Below, piece after piece: positions 47,625-60,019 of a stretch of 64,000 nucleotides of DNA. Position numbers and translations under genes: made by a program. The DNA comes from Atherix ibis (taxonomy: Eukaryota; Arthropoda; Insecta; Diptera; Athericidae), in assembly GCA_958298945.1 (NCBI GenBank), contig OY282610.1, forward strand, positions 40,431,667 through 40,495,666. The letters run 5' to 3'. The notes beneath the pieces were generated by a model that saw nothing but the letters and a program-made list of their open reading frames with translations, was not told the DNA's origin and did no database searches. The number at the start of each line of letters is the position of its first letter. Position 1 is the stretch's first letter.

Positions 47625-48722
47625 CCAGGAGTATAAGCTTAAATCCGCTGTTTGGTTATAGATAGCGTGAGTGAACGTATTAAGCTACCATGGACACACT
47701 ATACTTTTTTTATGAGCTTGACATCTGTCAACATTAATCAGTGTATATTGTCAGCAATTTCGTATAACAACATACATTTTTCCTTTGGTAATAATGTCTA
47801 GTTTTGTGCCAGAAATAGAGCATATGCGGCAAAGCTCTGCTTTTCTGCTTCAATTTGAAGAAATCGGCTGCCGAATCGTATCGAATGCTTATGGAGGCCT
47901 ATGGTGACAGTGCTTTATCGGAAACAACATTCCGAGATTGGTTTCGTCGGTTGTTACCCAATCGCAAAAAATGCTTGCGGAGCAATTGGGTGTTACTCAA
48001 CCAGCCATTTCCATACGTCTGCGTTGATAGGCAGATGGAGCGACGCCAAAACACATGCGAAATCTTGATCGCCAGAATAAAAAGAAAGTCGTTTCTGCAT
48101 CGCATTGTGACAGGCGATGAAAACTGTACATATTTCGAGAATCCGAAATGCAAGAAATCGTGGGTTGATCCCGGCCAACCATCAACATCTTCCCCAAGAG
48201 CAAATAGCTTCGGACGGAAGACGATGCTGTGCGTTTCGTGGGATCAGCAGGGTATTGTCTACGATGAGATGTGGAAACCTGGTGAAACTGTCAATGCCCC
48301 CTGCTACTACCAACAACTTACCAAATTGCACCGTGCTCTGCGTGAAAAAAGGACGGAGTATCAACAAAGACATGACAAGCTGATTTTCCTCCACGACGGT
48401 CAAAAATAGTCCAAAACTACTTGGAGACACTCAACTGGAAGATGCTACCCCACCCCGCTTATTCACCAGATCTGGCTCCTTCCGACTTCCACCTGGTTTT
48501 GTCAATGGACCACGCGCTTGCTGAGCACCACTTCGATTCTTACGAAGACGTCCGAAAATGGCTTGATGAGTGGTTTGCCTCGAAAGAGAAGGAATTTTTT
48601 TGGCGTTGTATCCATAAATTACCCGAGAGATGGGGAAAATGTGTAGTTAGCAAGGGCAAGTACTTTGAGAAAAATTTGTTTTTTTTTAATAAAAAACAGC
48701 GGATTTAAGCTTATACACCTGG
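47625..48722 (+). mobile_element. Mauritiana-type mariner, both ends present
   Basis: The left end begins ccaggagtataagcttaaat and the right end, reverse complemented, begins ccaggtgtataagcttaaat. The match extends about 28 bp with one mismatch, and TA flanks both sides (47623-47624 and 48723-48724). At 1098 bp it is shorter than a full mariner, consistent with the deletions in its gene. Confidence 0.92.
47794..48708 (+). pseudogene. Mariner transposase, mauritiana-type, broken
   Basis: ATG at 47794 gives MSSFVPEIEHMR. A frameshift near 47850 leads into KKSAAESYRMLMEAYGDSAL and FRDWFRR. A deletion removes part of the DNA-binding domain, though MLAEQLGVTQPAISIRLR is still readable in a neighbouring frame at about 47970-48025. 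The main frame then holds HRIVTGDEN (first aspartate), SWVDPGQPSTSSPRANSFG, LCVSWDQQGIVYDEM, KPGETVNAPCYYQQL and IFLHDG (second aspartate), followed by a stop and a second deletion. HPAYSPDLAPSDFHL (third aspartate) and the C-terminus RWGKCVVSKGKYFE finish the gene. The spacing and PGQP-type motif resemble the Mos1 group. Confidence 0.9.
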
Positions 48723-48724
48723 TA

Positions 48725-49756
48725 TTTTAAAATGCCTGCTTTCACGGTTAAAGGACTAATTGCAATATTAATGTATCAATTCCAAAAATTTAATTGTGAT
48801 ATTCGTCTTCATTAGGAATAGTCTTTTTTGCTATAATATTTGGATATATCACAAAAAAAATAGTAAACATTTTAATTTAAATCAACCAAATGTAAATTGC
48901 ATTTAATGGGGAAAATTTTATACAAAACAAAATAAATAATTTTAAAATAGGAATATTTTAATCTCTCGCAACTTTTCCGTAATTTATTATGCATAACTGA
49001 AATTGTGGATATGTTCAAGTAGGTCATTTGCAATTATCTTTTATTATATAATTCATGATAAACATTTGCTCGACCGTACATTTTGGTAGAAACATTTTCA
49101 GTGAGTATTTTTGGAAAATTTTTCCATCAATTCTCTGGAAGATGGTATTACCAAAACAAGCTAGAACCGATCATAAATATACTTTGGATAATGATACAGG
49201 ATATCTTTGGTAAATTCGCTATGAATAATATTTAAATGATACTTGATATCAATGCAGTATTACACATAGATTTAGTATAGAGTAAAGTTTAAATGTTTAA
49301 AGTTTATAGTTTCTTACCAAGAATACCTTAATTAAGATAAAATAGCTGCATTGAGTAATATGGTCTTTTACCACAGGAATATTTCCGTGATAATTATTTA
49401 CAGAAAAATAATATTCGAATAATAAAGAAAATCGTTTACTATCATTAGTGTATTATTTTTCTACAAATTTATTGGGAACAATTAATAACAGAAACTCTTC
49501 AAAATTATATTGACACCCAAAATCGATTTATTCAGAAACTTTTCTATGATTCAAAATAAATTGCTTCATATGAACTTATTATAAAAAGTATTTTTTAAAA
49601 TGGAAGAATATAAAAAAATTCTTCATTTTTATAATCAAAAGCGTTTTTAGGGTTTGATGATTTTTTACTGAATCCTTCCTGCAAAATTCACAAAAAAAAA
49701 CACTCTTCTTTGGAAAATTTAAATTTGAGTTTTTATATAATAAAAAGATTCCGATC
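48725..49756. other. Non-coding AT-rich interval
   Basis: No supported gene, array or transposon end. Confidence 0.6.
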
Positions 49757-50537
49757 AATAATCGTTAGCAACATAACACTACTATGGTAGCCAGGATAAA
49801 AAAAAAGAACACCTATTTTAGGATTTGTGAAATTGCCACTGTTTGGTGTAGTCAAGGAAAAGTTAATCTTAAGAAAGGATTATTCGGATTGATGCGCTTA
49901 ATATATCTCTAGAGACCAATAATAGTATTGTAACTAACTAAATGTAATCAGTAAAAAAAAAGTGAACTCTTCCTTTTTTCTAAATAGTTTTACTCATACA
50001 AAAAAAAATCCAACAGAAATCAATATTAAGGCGAATAAATCCTTTGTGCTTATTTAAGGTTAAATGTGTTCGTTGATCGACGATTGTTGATAAATAAAAT
50101 GAGAATAAAAGGAAAAAAAAAACAAATTGTACTTGCACAAAAATAAAGAATTATTTTTTTTCTTGTTTCTATAAAAATTACTAATAATTATGCTGAATAA
50201 ATGGGAATAAAATTAATTTCGAAAGAATTCAATTAACATATTTAAAAAAAATCGTTTTTTTCATTTTCGAAAAGTGAGCGTTTCGAAATACGCAAAAAAA
50301 GTAAAGTCCTTTTGGAACAGTGTAGTATGTATATTTTATGGTGTATAGTCCTGCAGCTCCACAACAATTATAATAGATTAATTATATTAAGAAAAAATAA
50401 TCCAGCGTTGGGTAAATTCACTTTAATGTATTTGGATTCTGGTTGTCCAAGACTAGAGAACACTGTAAAAATTAAAAGTTTCTCTAAATACTTTCTTCCC
50501 ATTTAAATTATTAATAAAAGAAAATTTATATAAAACC
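49757..50537. repeat. 780-bp repeat, copy 1 (empty sites)
   Basis: It matches 56250-59562 over its whole length once two mariners are removed from the latter (3313 minus 1268 minus 1265 is 780). At about 49820 it reads cacctattttagg where copy 2 has the first mariner. At about 50388 it reads attatattaagaaaa where copy 2 has the second. The repeat has no coding capacity or inverted ends that I can see; it may be a segmental duplication or an unnamed dispersed repeat. Confidence 0.9.
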
Positions 50538-50960
50538 ATCTAATTGTTGATAGTAGAGGTCCTAATTCAATGTTTTGGCCATATGGAATCAGCCCATAGT
50601 AGATGATTCCGTTCCAATCCCACCAAATGCACAGCAAAATCTTCCTGGCCGATAGTTCTGGTTTGGCACACCGTTTGAGCAGCTTCATCGTGCTTTTGTT
50701 GTCGAACAATATTGTCGTATGTGGCCCATTTTTCAATCCCTGTTACCATCCGTTTAAGAAATGGGTCCATTTCGTTCCGCTTGGCCAAGGCCTCAGCACA
50801 TGGAAATTCGGTCTATAATGGTTTTTTTTTGTCAATTCATGTAGCATCCAAAAATTGACCTCCTTTTTGAATCTAGCTTTATGCAGATGGTTGAAAACCA
50901 TTTTATGATCAATCTTCACCTCCTGAGCTAAATAATAAATGAAAAATATACTGGAAAATT
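50538..50960 (-). pseudogene. Mariner transposase middle fragment
   Basis: In shifting frames on the minus strand: DHKMVFNHLHKARFKK, then RNEMDPFLKRMVTGIEKW, KRCAKPELSARKILLCIWWD, WNGIIYYGLIPYGQ and a partial QQL. The first catalytic aspartate is replaced by Ile (TGIEKW for the family's TGDEKW). The fragment ends at the 780-bp repeat and lacks the second and third aspartates and both terminal repeats. It is the same lineage as the remnant at 61130-61690. Confidence 0.85.
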
Positions 50961-53574
50961 GTTTAAAAATATTAATAAAATAACAAAAAATTTAAAAAAA
51001 AAACTGTTTCCAAAAATTTGAGGACTTTTTTAAATAAGTATTTTGTTAATTTTTTAATTAAAAAATTTTGCTCAATGTTGCATACTAACAAAAAGCAGAA
51101 TTATCCAAAAATAGAACATTTCTTTTATAACGTTTTTTTCTCTTCGACTTAATAAAATTATTTTATAGTACCCTAAATTAATTACACTCAGAACACCTAA
51201 CAATCTAGTACGCAACAGTTCGGAGTTCAAATCTAGCTAGTGATACAGCCTGGATGTCCTTTAATTGTCGCAAGATGGCTAACATTTTTGTGACATTATA
51301 AATGTTAATACAAAAATCCTCCAACAAAAAAAGTTCTTATAAAAATTCATTTTATAAAATACAAACAAACAAAAAAATGAAAAAAATTATGATCATATCG
51401 GTTGCTTATTGTTGCTGTTCAAAATTTACGAAGAACGATTATCCAAAATCTATTTTTTTGTTTTTATAACCCAATAAAAGATTAAAAAAATAATAACAAT
51501 GCCTGAATAGATCGTAAACTTATCGCAAAAATAAATTATTATGTAATGGCTTCCGATTATGGCAGATCAAATTTTTTTATGTCAACCTGAAGAGAAATTC
51601 GAAAAAATACCGGTTGCTCAGCATTTTCAGTTTTAATAAAGTCTTATCCAATTTAGGCTTCTTAAAGTTGTTAATTTATTATTAACAATTAAATCAAATA
51701 GTTCGAATATTATTTAAAATTTCATCTATTATTAATCACCATAAAAACTATCTGAAAAATACAAATTTAAAATTATTAATTATATAAATTCCAGGAATTA
51801 CAATGTTGTAAGCCCTAACTTTTTGAGGTTTATATTATTACGAAATTTTTCGAAATTAATTATTGTGAAAAATTTCATAGAATATTTTCTTTCAATATAA
51901 GGACCAAATATCCTCCGATAGTTTATGTTCAGCCAGAATTTAGGCACTTAGCAAAGACACACACACGCAATCAAAAGATAACCTACGAATTAGCGACATC
52001 TATTAACCACGACAATAACCCACTGTACATATATCTTCTTATATATTTTATTTGTTTTTCTAATCAATTTAATAAAAACTAAATAAAAATTATTTAAATT
52101 AGAAAACAACATTCAAAAATATCATTTTTTTAATATTCATTCTCTGAATTTAATATTTGTATTTTAATAGCTCTTATTTGTAGATGATATTATTTGACCA
52201 AAAAACAATACCCTTAGTTAATTTATTTTAATATTATAGACTCAATTTCATATAACAACAAAAAATACAATTTGACCTTATATGAATATATGTAAAAATT
52301 CTACGTGATATATTGGTGTAAATAGGTTACTTTAAATTAAATACTATTGATATTTAAATTGAAAATAATAACCAGGTTTACTTTGGTTATGTGGTGTATT
52401 CATATTTTAACAACAATGACCACATATAAGCAAATAATTAACAATATTCCAATTAAATTACTTTTTCCGAAACATTTTAGAGAATTGACAAATTAATCCA
52501 ATTTGTATGTGGGTCAGATTACTCGTAGATTAGGTTTAGTTCAAATTCAAATAATCATTTATTATTTATGTAATTTTAATTTAATTTTCAAATAATGATC
52601 TTCACAATTTTGTAAAAAATGTAACCTTCAACTAGCCTTTTCAAGTTCTTTGAAAATAGAAACAAAAAAATAAATATTCTCTTACCGAACAGCTAATAAC
52701 AAAATATTAACTAAAAAATTTTTAGATAACATATTCAAGAAGAAATCTTATGTTTTCTTAGATTTTATAAAGAGTTCTTATTTAAAAAGGACAATTTGTA
52801 AATAAATATTGTAAATATTAAATAGTTACGAGGAATTAAGATATTATCAATTTTTAAAAACAATAATCTATTGCCACTAAAATATTTTTTTTGTATTTTT
52901 TTGAAAATAATTCATTAATATTTGATTAATATGAAAATTTATGAAATTATTTGCAAAAAAAACGAATCCTAAAGTTGATATTTCAAAAAAAAATTTAATC
53001 GTAAATTCCTAAATAGAAAGAAGATATTAAAATAAATTCTTTTTTAATTATTATTGAGTAATTAAAAATGAAAATTAATTCTTGTTAGTTAAAGGGAATT
53101 TTTATAATAACATCTTGATAGAAATTTATTTTTAATAGTAAAATGTTTAGCTTCTAAAAGATAATGTTTTGTAAAAAAAATTCTAACTTTTAAGGATGAT
53201 AAAATTAAAATATTAAAACAATTATTGAAAAAAATTTAGTTTACTATTTAGATTATCACATTGAGCAGAGTCCTTTTTAACGTCATCACTGCTTTGACAC
53301 CAGAGCCTTCCTCATCGTCTTATTATGCCAGCACTTTAGCTATTGTAGTGAAATATGTTTACTATGATAATTTTTAATATTATTTTGAATATTCCAAAAC
53401 TATGTAAGGAAAATGCTTATATAGAGGTTATCCATTGTATAGTTTTGAATGTGTAATGCTGTTATTTGACAATAGTTTAAAACATGTACTATTAAAGCAG
53501 AAGAGACCGTTATCGACCATTCTGAGCAGTATGGTCTTATGATAATCGGCTTTTTTTTGGTTTAAAATATGTGG
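50961..53574. other. Non-coding AT-rich interval
   Basis: Over 2.6 kb of AT-rich sequence with long A and T runs and no supported gene. A short tRNA-like word near 51230 is discussed under rejected items. Confidence 0.55.
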
Positions 53575-54369
53575 TTTCTTCTTCTTCTTCTTCTTCTTTT
53601 TGTTTTCGTCTTCTCCTTCTTCTCCTTCTTCTTCTTATTCTTTTTCTTCTTATTCTTCTTATTTTTCTTCTCATTCTTCTTCTTATTATTATTATTATAA
53701 TTCTTGTTCTTCTTCTTCTTATTCTTCTTCTTATTCTTCTTCTTATTCTTCTTCTTCTCCTTCTTTTTCTTCTTCTTCTTCTTCTTATTTTTCTTATTCT
53801 TCTTCTTCTTCTCCTTCTTCTCCGTCTCCGCCTTCTTCTTCTTCTTATTCTTCTTCTTCTTCTTTTTCTTCTTCTTTTTATTATTATTATAATTCGTCTG
53901 CTTCTTATTATTATTCTTCTTCTTATTCTTCTTTTTCTCCGTCTTCTTCTTCTTTTTCTTCTTCCTCTTCTTCTTCTTATAATTTTTCTGCTTCTTCTTC
54001 TTTTTCTTCTTCTTCTTCTTCTTCTTTTTCTTCTCCTTCTTCTCCGTTTTCGCCTTCTTCTTCTTCTTCTTCTTCTTCTTCTTCTTCTTCTTCTTCTTCT
54101 TCTTCTTCTTTTTCTGCTTCTTCTTCTTCTTCTTCTACTTATTGTTGCTCTTCTTCTTCTTATTCTTCTTCTTCTTCTTCTTCTTCTTCTTCTTCTTTTT
54201 GTTCTTTTTCTTCTTCTTCTTCTTATAATTCTTCTTCTTCTTCTTCTTTTTCTTCTTTTCCTTCTTCTTCTTCTTCTCCTTCTTGTTCTTCTTCTTCTTC
54301 TTCTACTTCTTCTACTTTTTATACTTCTTCTTATACTTCTTCTTATTCGTCTTCTTCGCCTTCTTCTTC

Positions 54370-54405
<36 letters not shown>

Positions 54406-54545
54406 TGCTTGTTGTTGTTGTTCTTCTTCTACTTTTTCTACATATTCTACTTATTCGACTTCTTTCTACTTTTTCTTTTTCTTCTACTTATTCTACTTAT
54501 TCTACTTCTTCTTCTTCTTCTGCTTATTGTTGCTTTTCTTCTTCT
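53575..54545. repeat. TTC-rich trinucleotide tract, about 970 bp
   Basis: Nearly uninterrupted ttc repeats with interspersed tta, ttt, tcc and gtc variants, including long pure runs at about 54056-54110 and 54165-54195 and a tta run at 54369-54401. The plus strand is almost pure pyrimidine apart from the A interruptions; the minus strand is GAA-rich. Any open frames here (poly-Ser, poly-Leu, poly-Phe) simply reflect the repeat. Confidence 0.97.
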
Positions 54546-55365
54546 TCTCCTTTTCTAAAGAAAGCAAAGTACTAATAATCTCTTCAACAAAAACAATCCA
54601 TATTCCCAGTCAAATAAAATAAAAATACACAATTTACAAAATAAAAAAAAATGTTAAAAGATTTTTTAAAAAAATATTGTATAAAAAATAGTGTTAAAAA
54701 AACTCTTAAATATTTATCTTTTCTCTTTTCTCACACTTTTCCAATTAATATCAAGCTAATTTTTTTTATTATTATTAATTAATTTGAAAGTAAACCAAAC
54801 ACGGAATTGAAGAGGTTTGGGTTAATAAAAATTTGCAAAAATTTCTTTGAATATCTTCTGTTCAAGCATAAAATTTACTGTATATCACCTTTAATTATAT
54901 TTAAATAATTTATATTATATTTGATCGCATATTATTGAAAGAAAATAATAATTATTAAATACGAAACTATTCAATTGTTAGCAAAAATGTAATTATTTTT
55001 TTCTCAGTCCACCTACAAATTGGTAATAATTTTTTTTTGTACTTTACTTTTATTTTACTAGTTTATTATTTTATATATTTCTTTTTGTCCTTTTCACCAA
55101 TTATACTTTCTTTACAATAATTCTAGCCAATGTACTTTTATAGTTTATTATTTCCTACATAAGCTCACCTATAATTTGGTATTATGATATAAAAAATAAT
55201 GATAGACGTTTCAAATATTATTTGTACTTTAAACGTCCAGCATTTATTTTTGGTTATTTATATTAAAGAGCTGACTTAAATTTTTCCTATTATATTGAAT
55301 TAATTGCGTACTATGTGAGAACAAGTCATCAAGACCAAACCTTTTTAACATCTTTTCGTTCCAGC
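54546..55365. other. Non-coding AT-rich interval
   Basis: No supported gene. Confidence 0.6.
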
Positions 55366-56165
55366 ACCAAATTCATCTCATACATCTTATGATAGCGTCC
55401 ATCTGATCCATCTCATGACCCGACGAGCCCTTCTTATGCAACTCATGACCCGAGGTAACAAACTGTTCAAAAATTCGAATCATGTCCTTTTTGATTAGTG
55501 AGCCACCTCTTTGGTTACGACCAAATCATCAATGCCATTAATAAGGCTACCATAACAAATCCCTCGTAAACTTTCAGGTGTTATGGCCTCAATTTCATTG
55601 GGAATATTATTTTTAAATTGGGGGCTTATTTACGTACACATTTTTTTTAAATATTACCACAGTAAACAGTCAGGAGCGGTTAAATCCGGAGAACTCGGTA
55701 GCCCAATGTAATCGATTCTATATGCTGTATCTTCATCTTGTTAGAATCACGGGGTTGGTACAGGTTTTGAACAGCTGGCCTTAAAAAAAAATTTCAATAT
55801 TGAGCACTATTTATGAAAAGTGCGATACCGTCCTTAATTTTAAGAAAATATAGGTCAAAAATCCTTTCAGACGATACATTGTGAATAAAATCTGGACTTT
55901 CTTCTGGTTTTTGCTGGAAATAACTGGCATAATCGAGCCGTTGTCTGTCCGCTTTAATTCGCTCACAAGCCGAACTTTACATAGCAACATGTATAATGTA
56001 TCCAAAATTTTATGCAGCGACCGTATCCTTATTGAAATTTCTAGAATTTCCTTCATACTCTCCCGTACGTCATCTTCCGCAACCAGGCAGGTTTCTTATT
56101 ATCCCTTGAAGGTTTCAACGTGCACATTAAAATATTGACAATATGGACGCTGATTCAAAACAAAG
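55366..56165 (-). pseudogene. Tc1/mariner-superfamily transposase remnant (SPDLTAPD type)
   Basis: On the minus strand from about 56120 down: VRESMKEILEISIRIRS (conserved region before the helix-turn-helix), KVRLVSELKRTDNGS, then a decayed FIH.I.FSDEAHF region, and IDYIGLPSSPDLTAPDCLLW with YLKK (about 55640-55715), followed by NNIPNEIEAITPESLR. The SPDLTAPD..LWG.LK signature separates this family from the true mariners elsewhere in the window, which have YSPDLAP(S/N/C)D. Many frameshifts and stops show that it is old. The terminal repeats were not found. Confidence 0.7.
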
Positions 56166-56295
56166 CACCGTTGATTTTCAAAAATGTGTATTATACCATT
56201 TTTAAAATTCAACAAGTCTTCTTACAACAAATGCTATATAATATTTTAAATAATCGTTAGTAACATAACACCAGGATAAAAAAAAAGAGCACCTA

Positions 56296-57561
56296 CGAGG
56301 TCTGTTCAAAAAGTATCACGAATTTTGAATTTCCGCGGGTTACGTATATTCGGTTTTCGATTTTTTGTGGCGTTATATTGGTACTCAGGTCTCTCACTTA
56401 TGCCGACAAGTTCGGCCATTTTGAATTTTCAGTTATTTTTTGACAGCTGCGTTGCTTGCACGTGTTTTGGCTCGTCTTCTATTTTTGCCCATTCCAAAAA
56501 ATGGATCAAAGAATTTGAATTAAATTTTGCGTGAAAAACAAAATTAATTGCGCGGACGCATTCCGAATTTTCACTGTGGCATATGGTAAAGCTACCTTGG
56601 ACCGAAACAACGTTTATCGGTGGTACAAAATGTTCTCAGACGGCCGAGAAGATTTAAACGACGAAAATTTCCAGGACGCCTGAGCACGTCAACAACAGAC
56701 GACAACATTGATGAAGTGAAGAAAATAGTATTGGCCAATAGTCGAATCACCGTTAGAGAAGTTACTGAGGACTTAAACATATCGATTGGCTCGTGCCAAT
56801 GATTTGTTCGTGAGACGGGTCGCCGCGAAATTCGTACCAAAATTGCTCAATTTCGACCAAAAACAGCATCGCATTAACATTGCTAAGGAGCTGTTGGACT
56901 CTGTCCGCGATGACCCATATTTGCTCCAGAGGGTCATAACTAGTGAAGAATTATGGGTTTATGCTTATGACTTAGAAACCAAAGCTCAATCATCCGAATA
57001 AAACGCACCAAGTTCGGTCGAATGTGAAGGTTTTGCTTACAGTTTTCTTCGATTGCAGGGGCGTGATGCATCATGAGTTCTTGCCACAGGGTAGAACGGT
57101 TAATTTGGAATATTACCTGCAAGTTATGCGCAAGTTGCGCATAGCGATCTGCCAGAAACGCCCGGATTTGTGGAAGAACAAAAATTTGCTTTTGCATCGT
57201 GATAACGCCCCTGCTCTCGCATCGTTGCTTGTGCGCCAAAAATAACACAATAATAATGCCGCAACCACCGTATTCCCTAGATCTGGCCCCCTGTGACTTT
57301 TCCTTGTTCTCGAATTTGAAGAGCCCCGTAAAAGGACGACGCTACGATACGATTGAGGAGATAAAGACGGCATCGAAGCAGGAGCTGAACAAGATCACAA
57401 AAAATGATTTTTTGAAGTGCTTCGAGGATTGGAAAAAACATTGGCAGAAGTGTATAATATCTGGTGGGGATTACTTTGAAGTGGACAAAATAGATATTAA
57501 TGAAGAAATAAATAATTTTTGAAAAAACACAAAATTCGCGATTCTTTTTGAACAGACCTCA
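56296..57561 (+). mobile_element. Mariner with both ends, 1266 bp
   Basis: The left end starts cgaggtctgttcaaaaagta and the right end, reverse complemented, starts tgaggtctgttcaaaaagaa; the match continues to about 30 bp. TA is duplicated at 56294-56295 and 57562-57563, confirmed by the empty site in the 780-bp repeat at about 49820. Confidence 0.95.
56501..57522 (+). pseudogene. Mariner transposase, broken
   Basis: The start MDQRI at 56501 is followed at once by a stop, then IKFCVKNKINCADAFRI and YRWYKMFSDGREDL. Frameshifts follow in the DNA-binding domain. KFVPKLLNFDQKQHR leads to a damaged first catalytic site (VITSEELW for the usual VITGDESW). VRSNVKVLLTVFFDCRGVMH, HEFLPQGRTVNLEYYLQVMR, and LLLHRDNAPA (second aspartate) come next, then a stop. 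YSLDLAPCDFSLFS (third aspartate) and the C-terminus FEDWKKHWQKCIISGGDYFE are in another frame. The terminal LAPCD form differs from the other mariners here. Confidence 0.9.
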
Positions 57562-58133
57562 TATTTTAAGATTTGTGAAATTGCCACTGTTTGGGGTAAT
57601 CAAGGGAAAGTTAATCTTGAGAAAGGATTATTCGGATTGATGCACTTAATATATCTCTAGAGACCAATAATAGTATTGTAACTAACTAAACGTAATCAGT
57701 AAAAAAAAAGTGGACTCTTCCTTTTTTATAAATAGTTTTACTCATACAAAAAAAATCCAACAGAAATCAATATTAAGGCGAATAAATCCTTTGTGCTTAT
57801 TTAAGGTTAAATGTGTTCGTTGATCGACGATTATTGATAAATAAAATCAGAATAAAAGAAAGAAACAAATTTGTTTTGCAAAAAAATAAAGAATTATTTT
57901 TTTTGTGTTTCTATAAAAGTTACTAATAATTATGCTGAATAAATGGGAATAAAATTAATTTCGAAAGAATTCAATTAACATATTTAAAAACAAACCGTTG
58001 TACCCATTTTCGAAAAATTAACGTTTCGAAATACGCAAAAAAAAGTAAAGTCCTTTTGGAATAATGTAGGGTGTACATTTTATGGTGTATAGTCTTGCAG
58101 CTTCACAACAGTTATAATAGATTAATTATAGTA

Positions 58134-59396
58134 TGAGGGTTGTTCAATAAGTCCTTAGAAAATCCGAGAAATTGCGCTCGTAGTGTCGGTTAAGATTTTA
58201 TTTGTAAGTATCAGTATCGACAGGAAAGCTGTCAAAATTTCAGCTTGATCCATAGCGGATGTTAGGTCAATTTCTATCGTCGATTAAAGTTAACGACATT
58301 TATTTGTGCATAACAATGGAAAAAAGCGAGTTTAGGGCTGTCATCAAACATCTCCATTTGAAAGGCTTAAGCCCGAAAGAAATCAAAGCTGAGTTGGATG
58401 CAGTTCATGGCACATCTGCACCTGGGTTTGCGACGGTTTACAATTGGGTGAATGAATTTAAACGTGGCCGTTCATCAACAAAAGATGAACATCGTTCAGG
58501 ACGCCCAGTTGAGGTGTCTACTCCTGAAATCATCGACAAAATCCACGATCTGATTTGAACGATCAGCGAATTAAAGTGCGCGAATTAGTTGAGGCCACGG
58601 GCATATCACAAGGTACAGTCGCTTCAATTTTGCATGAAAAATTGTCTGTGAAAAAAATTTTGGCAAGATGGGTGCCGCGTTTGCTCTCAGAGGAGAATAA
58701 GCGCAATCGTGTAGTGGACTCTGAGGCTATGTTGGCACTCTTTCATCGCAATCCTGCCGAATTCCTTCGTCGATATGTCACTGTGGACGAAACCTGGATA
58801 CACTACTACACTCCAGAAACGAAGTGGATTTTCAAGGGTGAACGGGCTCCGAAGAAGGCAAAAACTGTGCCATCGGCCGGCAAGGTGATGGCCACGGTCT
58901 TTTGGTATTCGCAGGGCATCATTTTTATCGACTACTTGGAAAAAGGAAAAACAATAACAGGAGCGTATTACGCGTCGTTATTGCAACGGTTGAGCGTGGA
59001 AATCAAAGACAAACGCCCCCATCTGAAGAAGAAAAAAATCCTCTTGCATCAGGACAATGCGCGTGTGCACACCTGCGCTGTTTCCATGGCCAAAATTGTG
59101 GAATTGAGAATGGAATTGTTGCAGCATCCCGCTTATTCACCAGATTTGGCCCCGAGTGACTATTTTCTTTTCCCAATCTGAAGAAATGGCTTGGCGGACG
59201 ACGGTTCACTTTCAACGAAGACGTCATTGTTCAAACGGATGAGTATTTTGCAGAACTTCCGAAATCCTATTTTTTGGACGGGATAAAAATTTTGGAAAAA
59301 CGATTGGAAAAGTGTATAGAGCTAAAAGGAGATTTAGAAAAAAAGGAGGAACAGGTTTTTTCCATCTTTTTCAAAGGACTTATTGAACGACCCCCG
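58134..59396 (+). mobile_element. Mariner with both ends, 1263 bp
   Basis: The left end starts tgagggttgttcaataagtc and the right end, reverse complemented, starts cgggggtcgttcaataagtc. TA flanks both sides (58132-58133 and 59397-59398); the empty site at about 50388 has one TA. This is the same lineage as the truncated minus-strand mariner at 2645-3759. Confidence 0.95.
58316..59335 (+). pseudogene. Mariner transposase, frameshifted
   Basis: ATG at 58316 gives MEKSEFRAVIKHLHLKG, the first helix-turn-helix, NWVNEFKRGRSSTKDEHRSG and RPVEV. A one-base loss after KIHDLI (58555-58560) makes a stop and shifts the frame. The next frame holds VRELVEATGISQGTVASI, RWVPRLL, VDETWIHYY (first aspartate), a short deletion after PETK, LLHQDNARVHTC (second aspartate) and YSPDLAPSDYFLFP (third aspartate). 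Another one-base loss at about 59175 shifts the C-terminus, where KRLEKCIELKGD is readable. It is inactive, but the catalytic residues themselves are kept. Confidence 0.92.
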
Positions 59397-59562
59397 TAAG
59401 AAAAAATAATCCAGCGTTGGGTAAATTCACTTTAATCAGTATTTTTTTTTCGAGGAGATCACTTGATTTGGATTCTTGTTGTCCAAGACTTGAGAACACT
59501 GTCAAAATTAAAAGTTTCTCCTTCCTTTTTGATTATTAATAAAAGAAAATTTACATAAAATT

Positions 59563-60019
59563 TACAACAACAAAATATATGACAAAAAAAAATTCTAAAT
59601 CAAAAAGAAATTCATCAAATAATGGTTCTCCAATAATGTGTATGTTGGTATCTGTCGATAAAAGGACTATCCAAGGTTTCCTTCAATATTTTCTTTTTAA
59701 GTTCAGATTATAAACATTTTTTCTTATTTATAAGAAAATATTAATAAAAGACATGGAAAAAATACTAAAAAATTATTTGATAAGGGAGGATTTTTGTTAA
59801 AAGTATTTCTTAGTTTATGCCAAAAATAAAATTTAAATTTTGGAAATATACAAAAGAAAACTTAAATTGGGAAATCTTGAAATAGTATCACTTTGCATAA
59901 TAACAGAAGAATAGGATTATCCAAATATTATTTTTAAGTAAGATTTGGAATGATTTTTTTTATTTATAGATTAGTTTGGGGGGAAAAAAATTCATTTTTA
60001 TTTCAAAACTTTATTTAAC
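59563..60019. other. Non-coding AT-rich interval
   Basis: No supported gene. Confidence 0.6.

Larger units (their letters stand above)
56250..59562. repeat. 780-bp repeat, copy 2, split by two mariners
   Basis: Repeat segments are 56250-56295, 57562-58133 and 59397-59562, matching copy 1 at 49757-50537. The two insertions are each flanked by a TA that is single in copy 1. Copy 2 also lacks about 11 bp near 56273 that copy 1 has, and has a short insertion near 59437-59462. Confidence 0.9.

Noticed and set aside
51200..51250. tRNA- or SINE-like B-box word (gagttcaaatc)
   Set aside because: No matching A box, acceptor stem or cloverleaf can be drawn around it.
53571..54622. Long open frames coding poly-Leu, poly-Ser or poly-Phe
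   Set aside because: They exist in all three plus frames because the ttc/tta repeat has few stops; no start context, domains or flanking gene structure.
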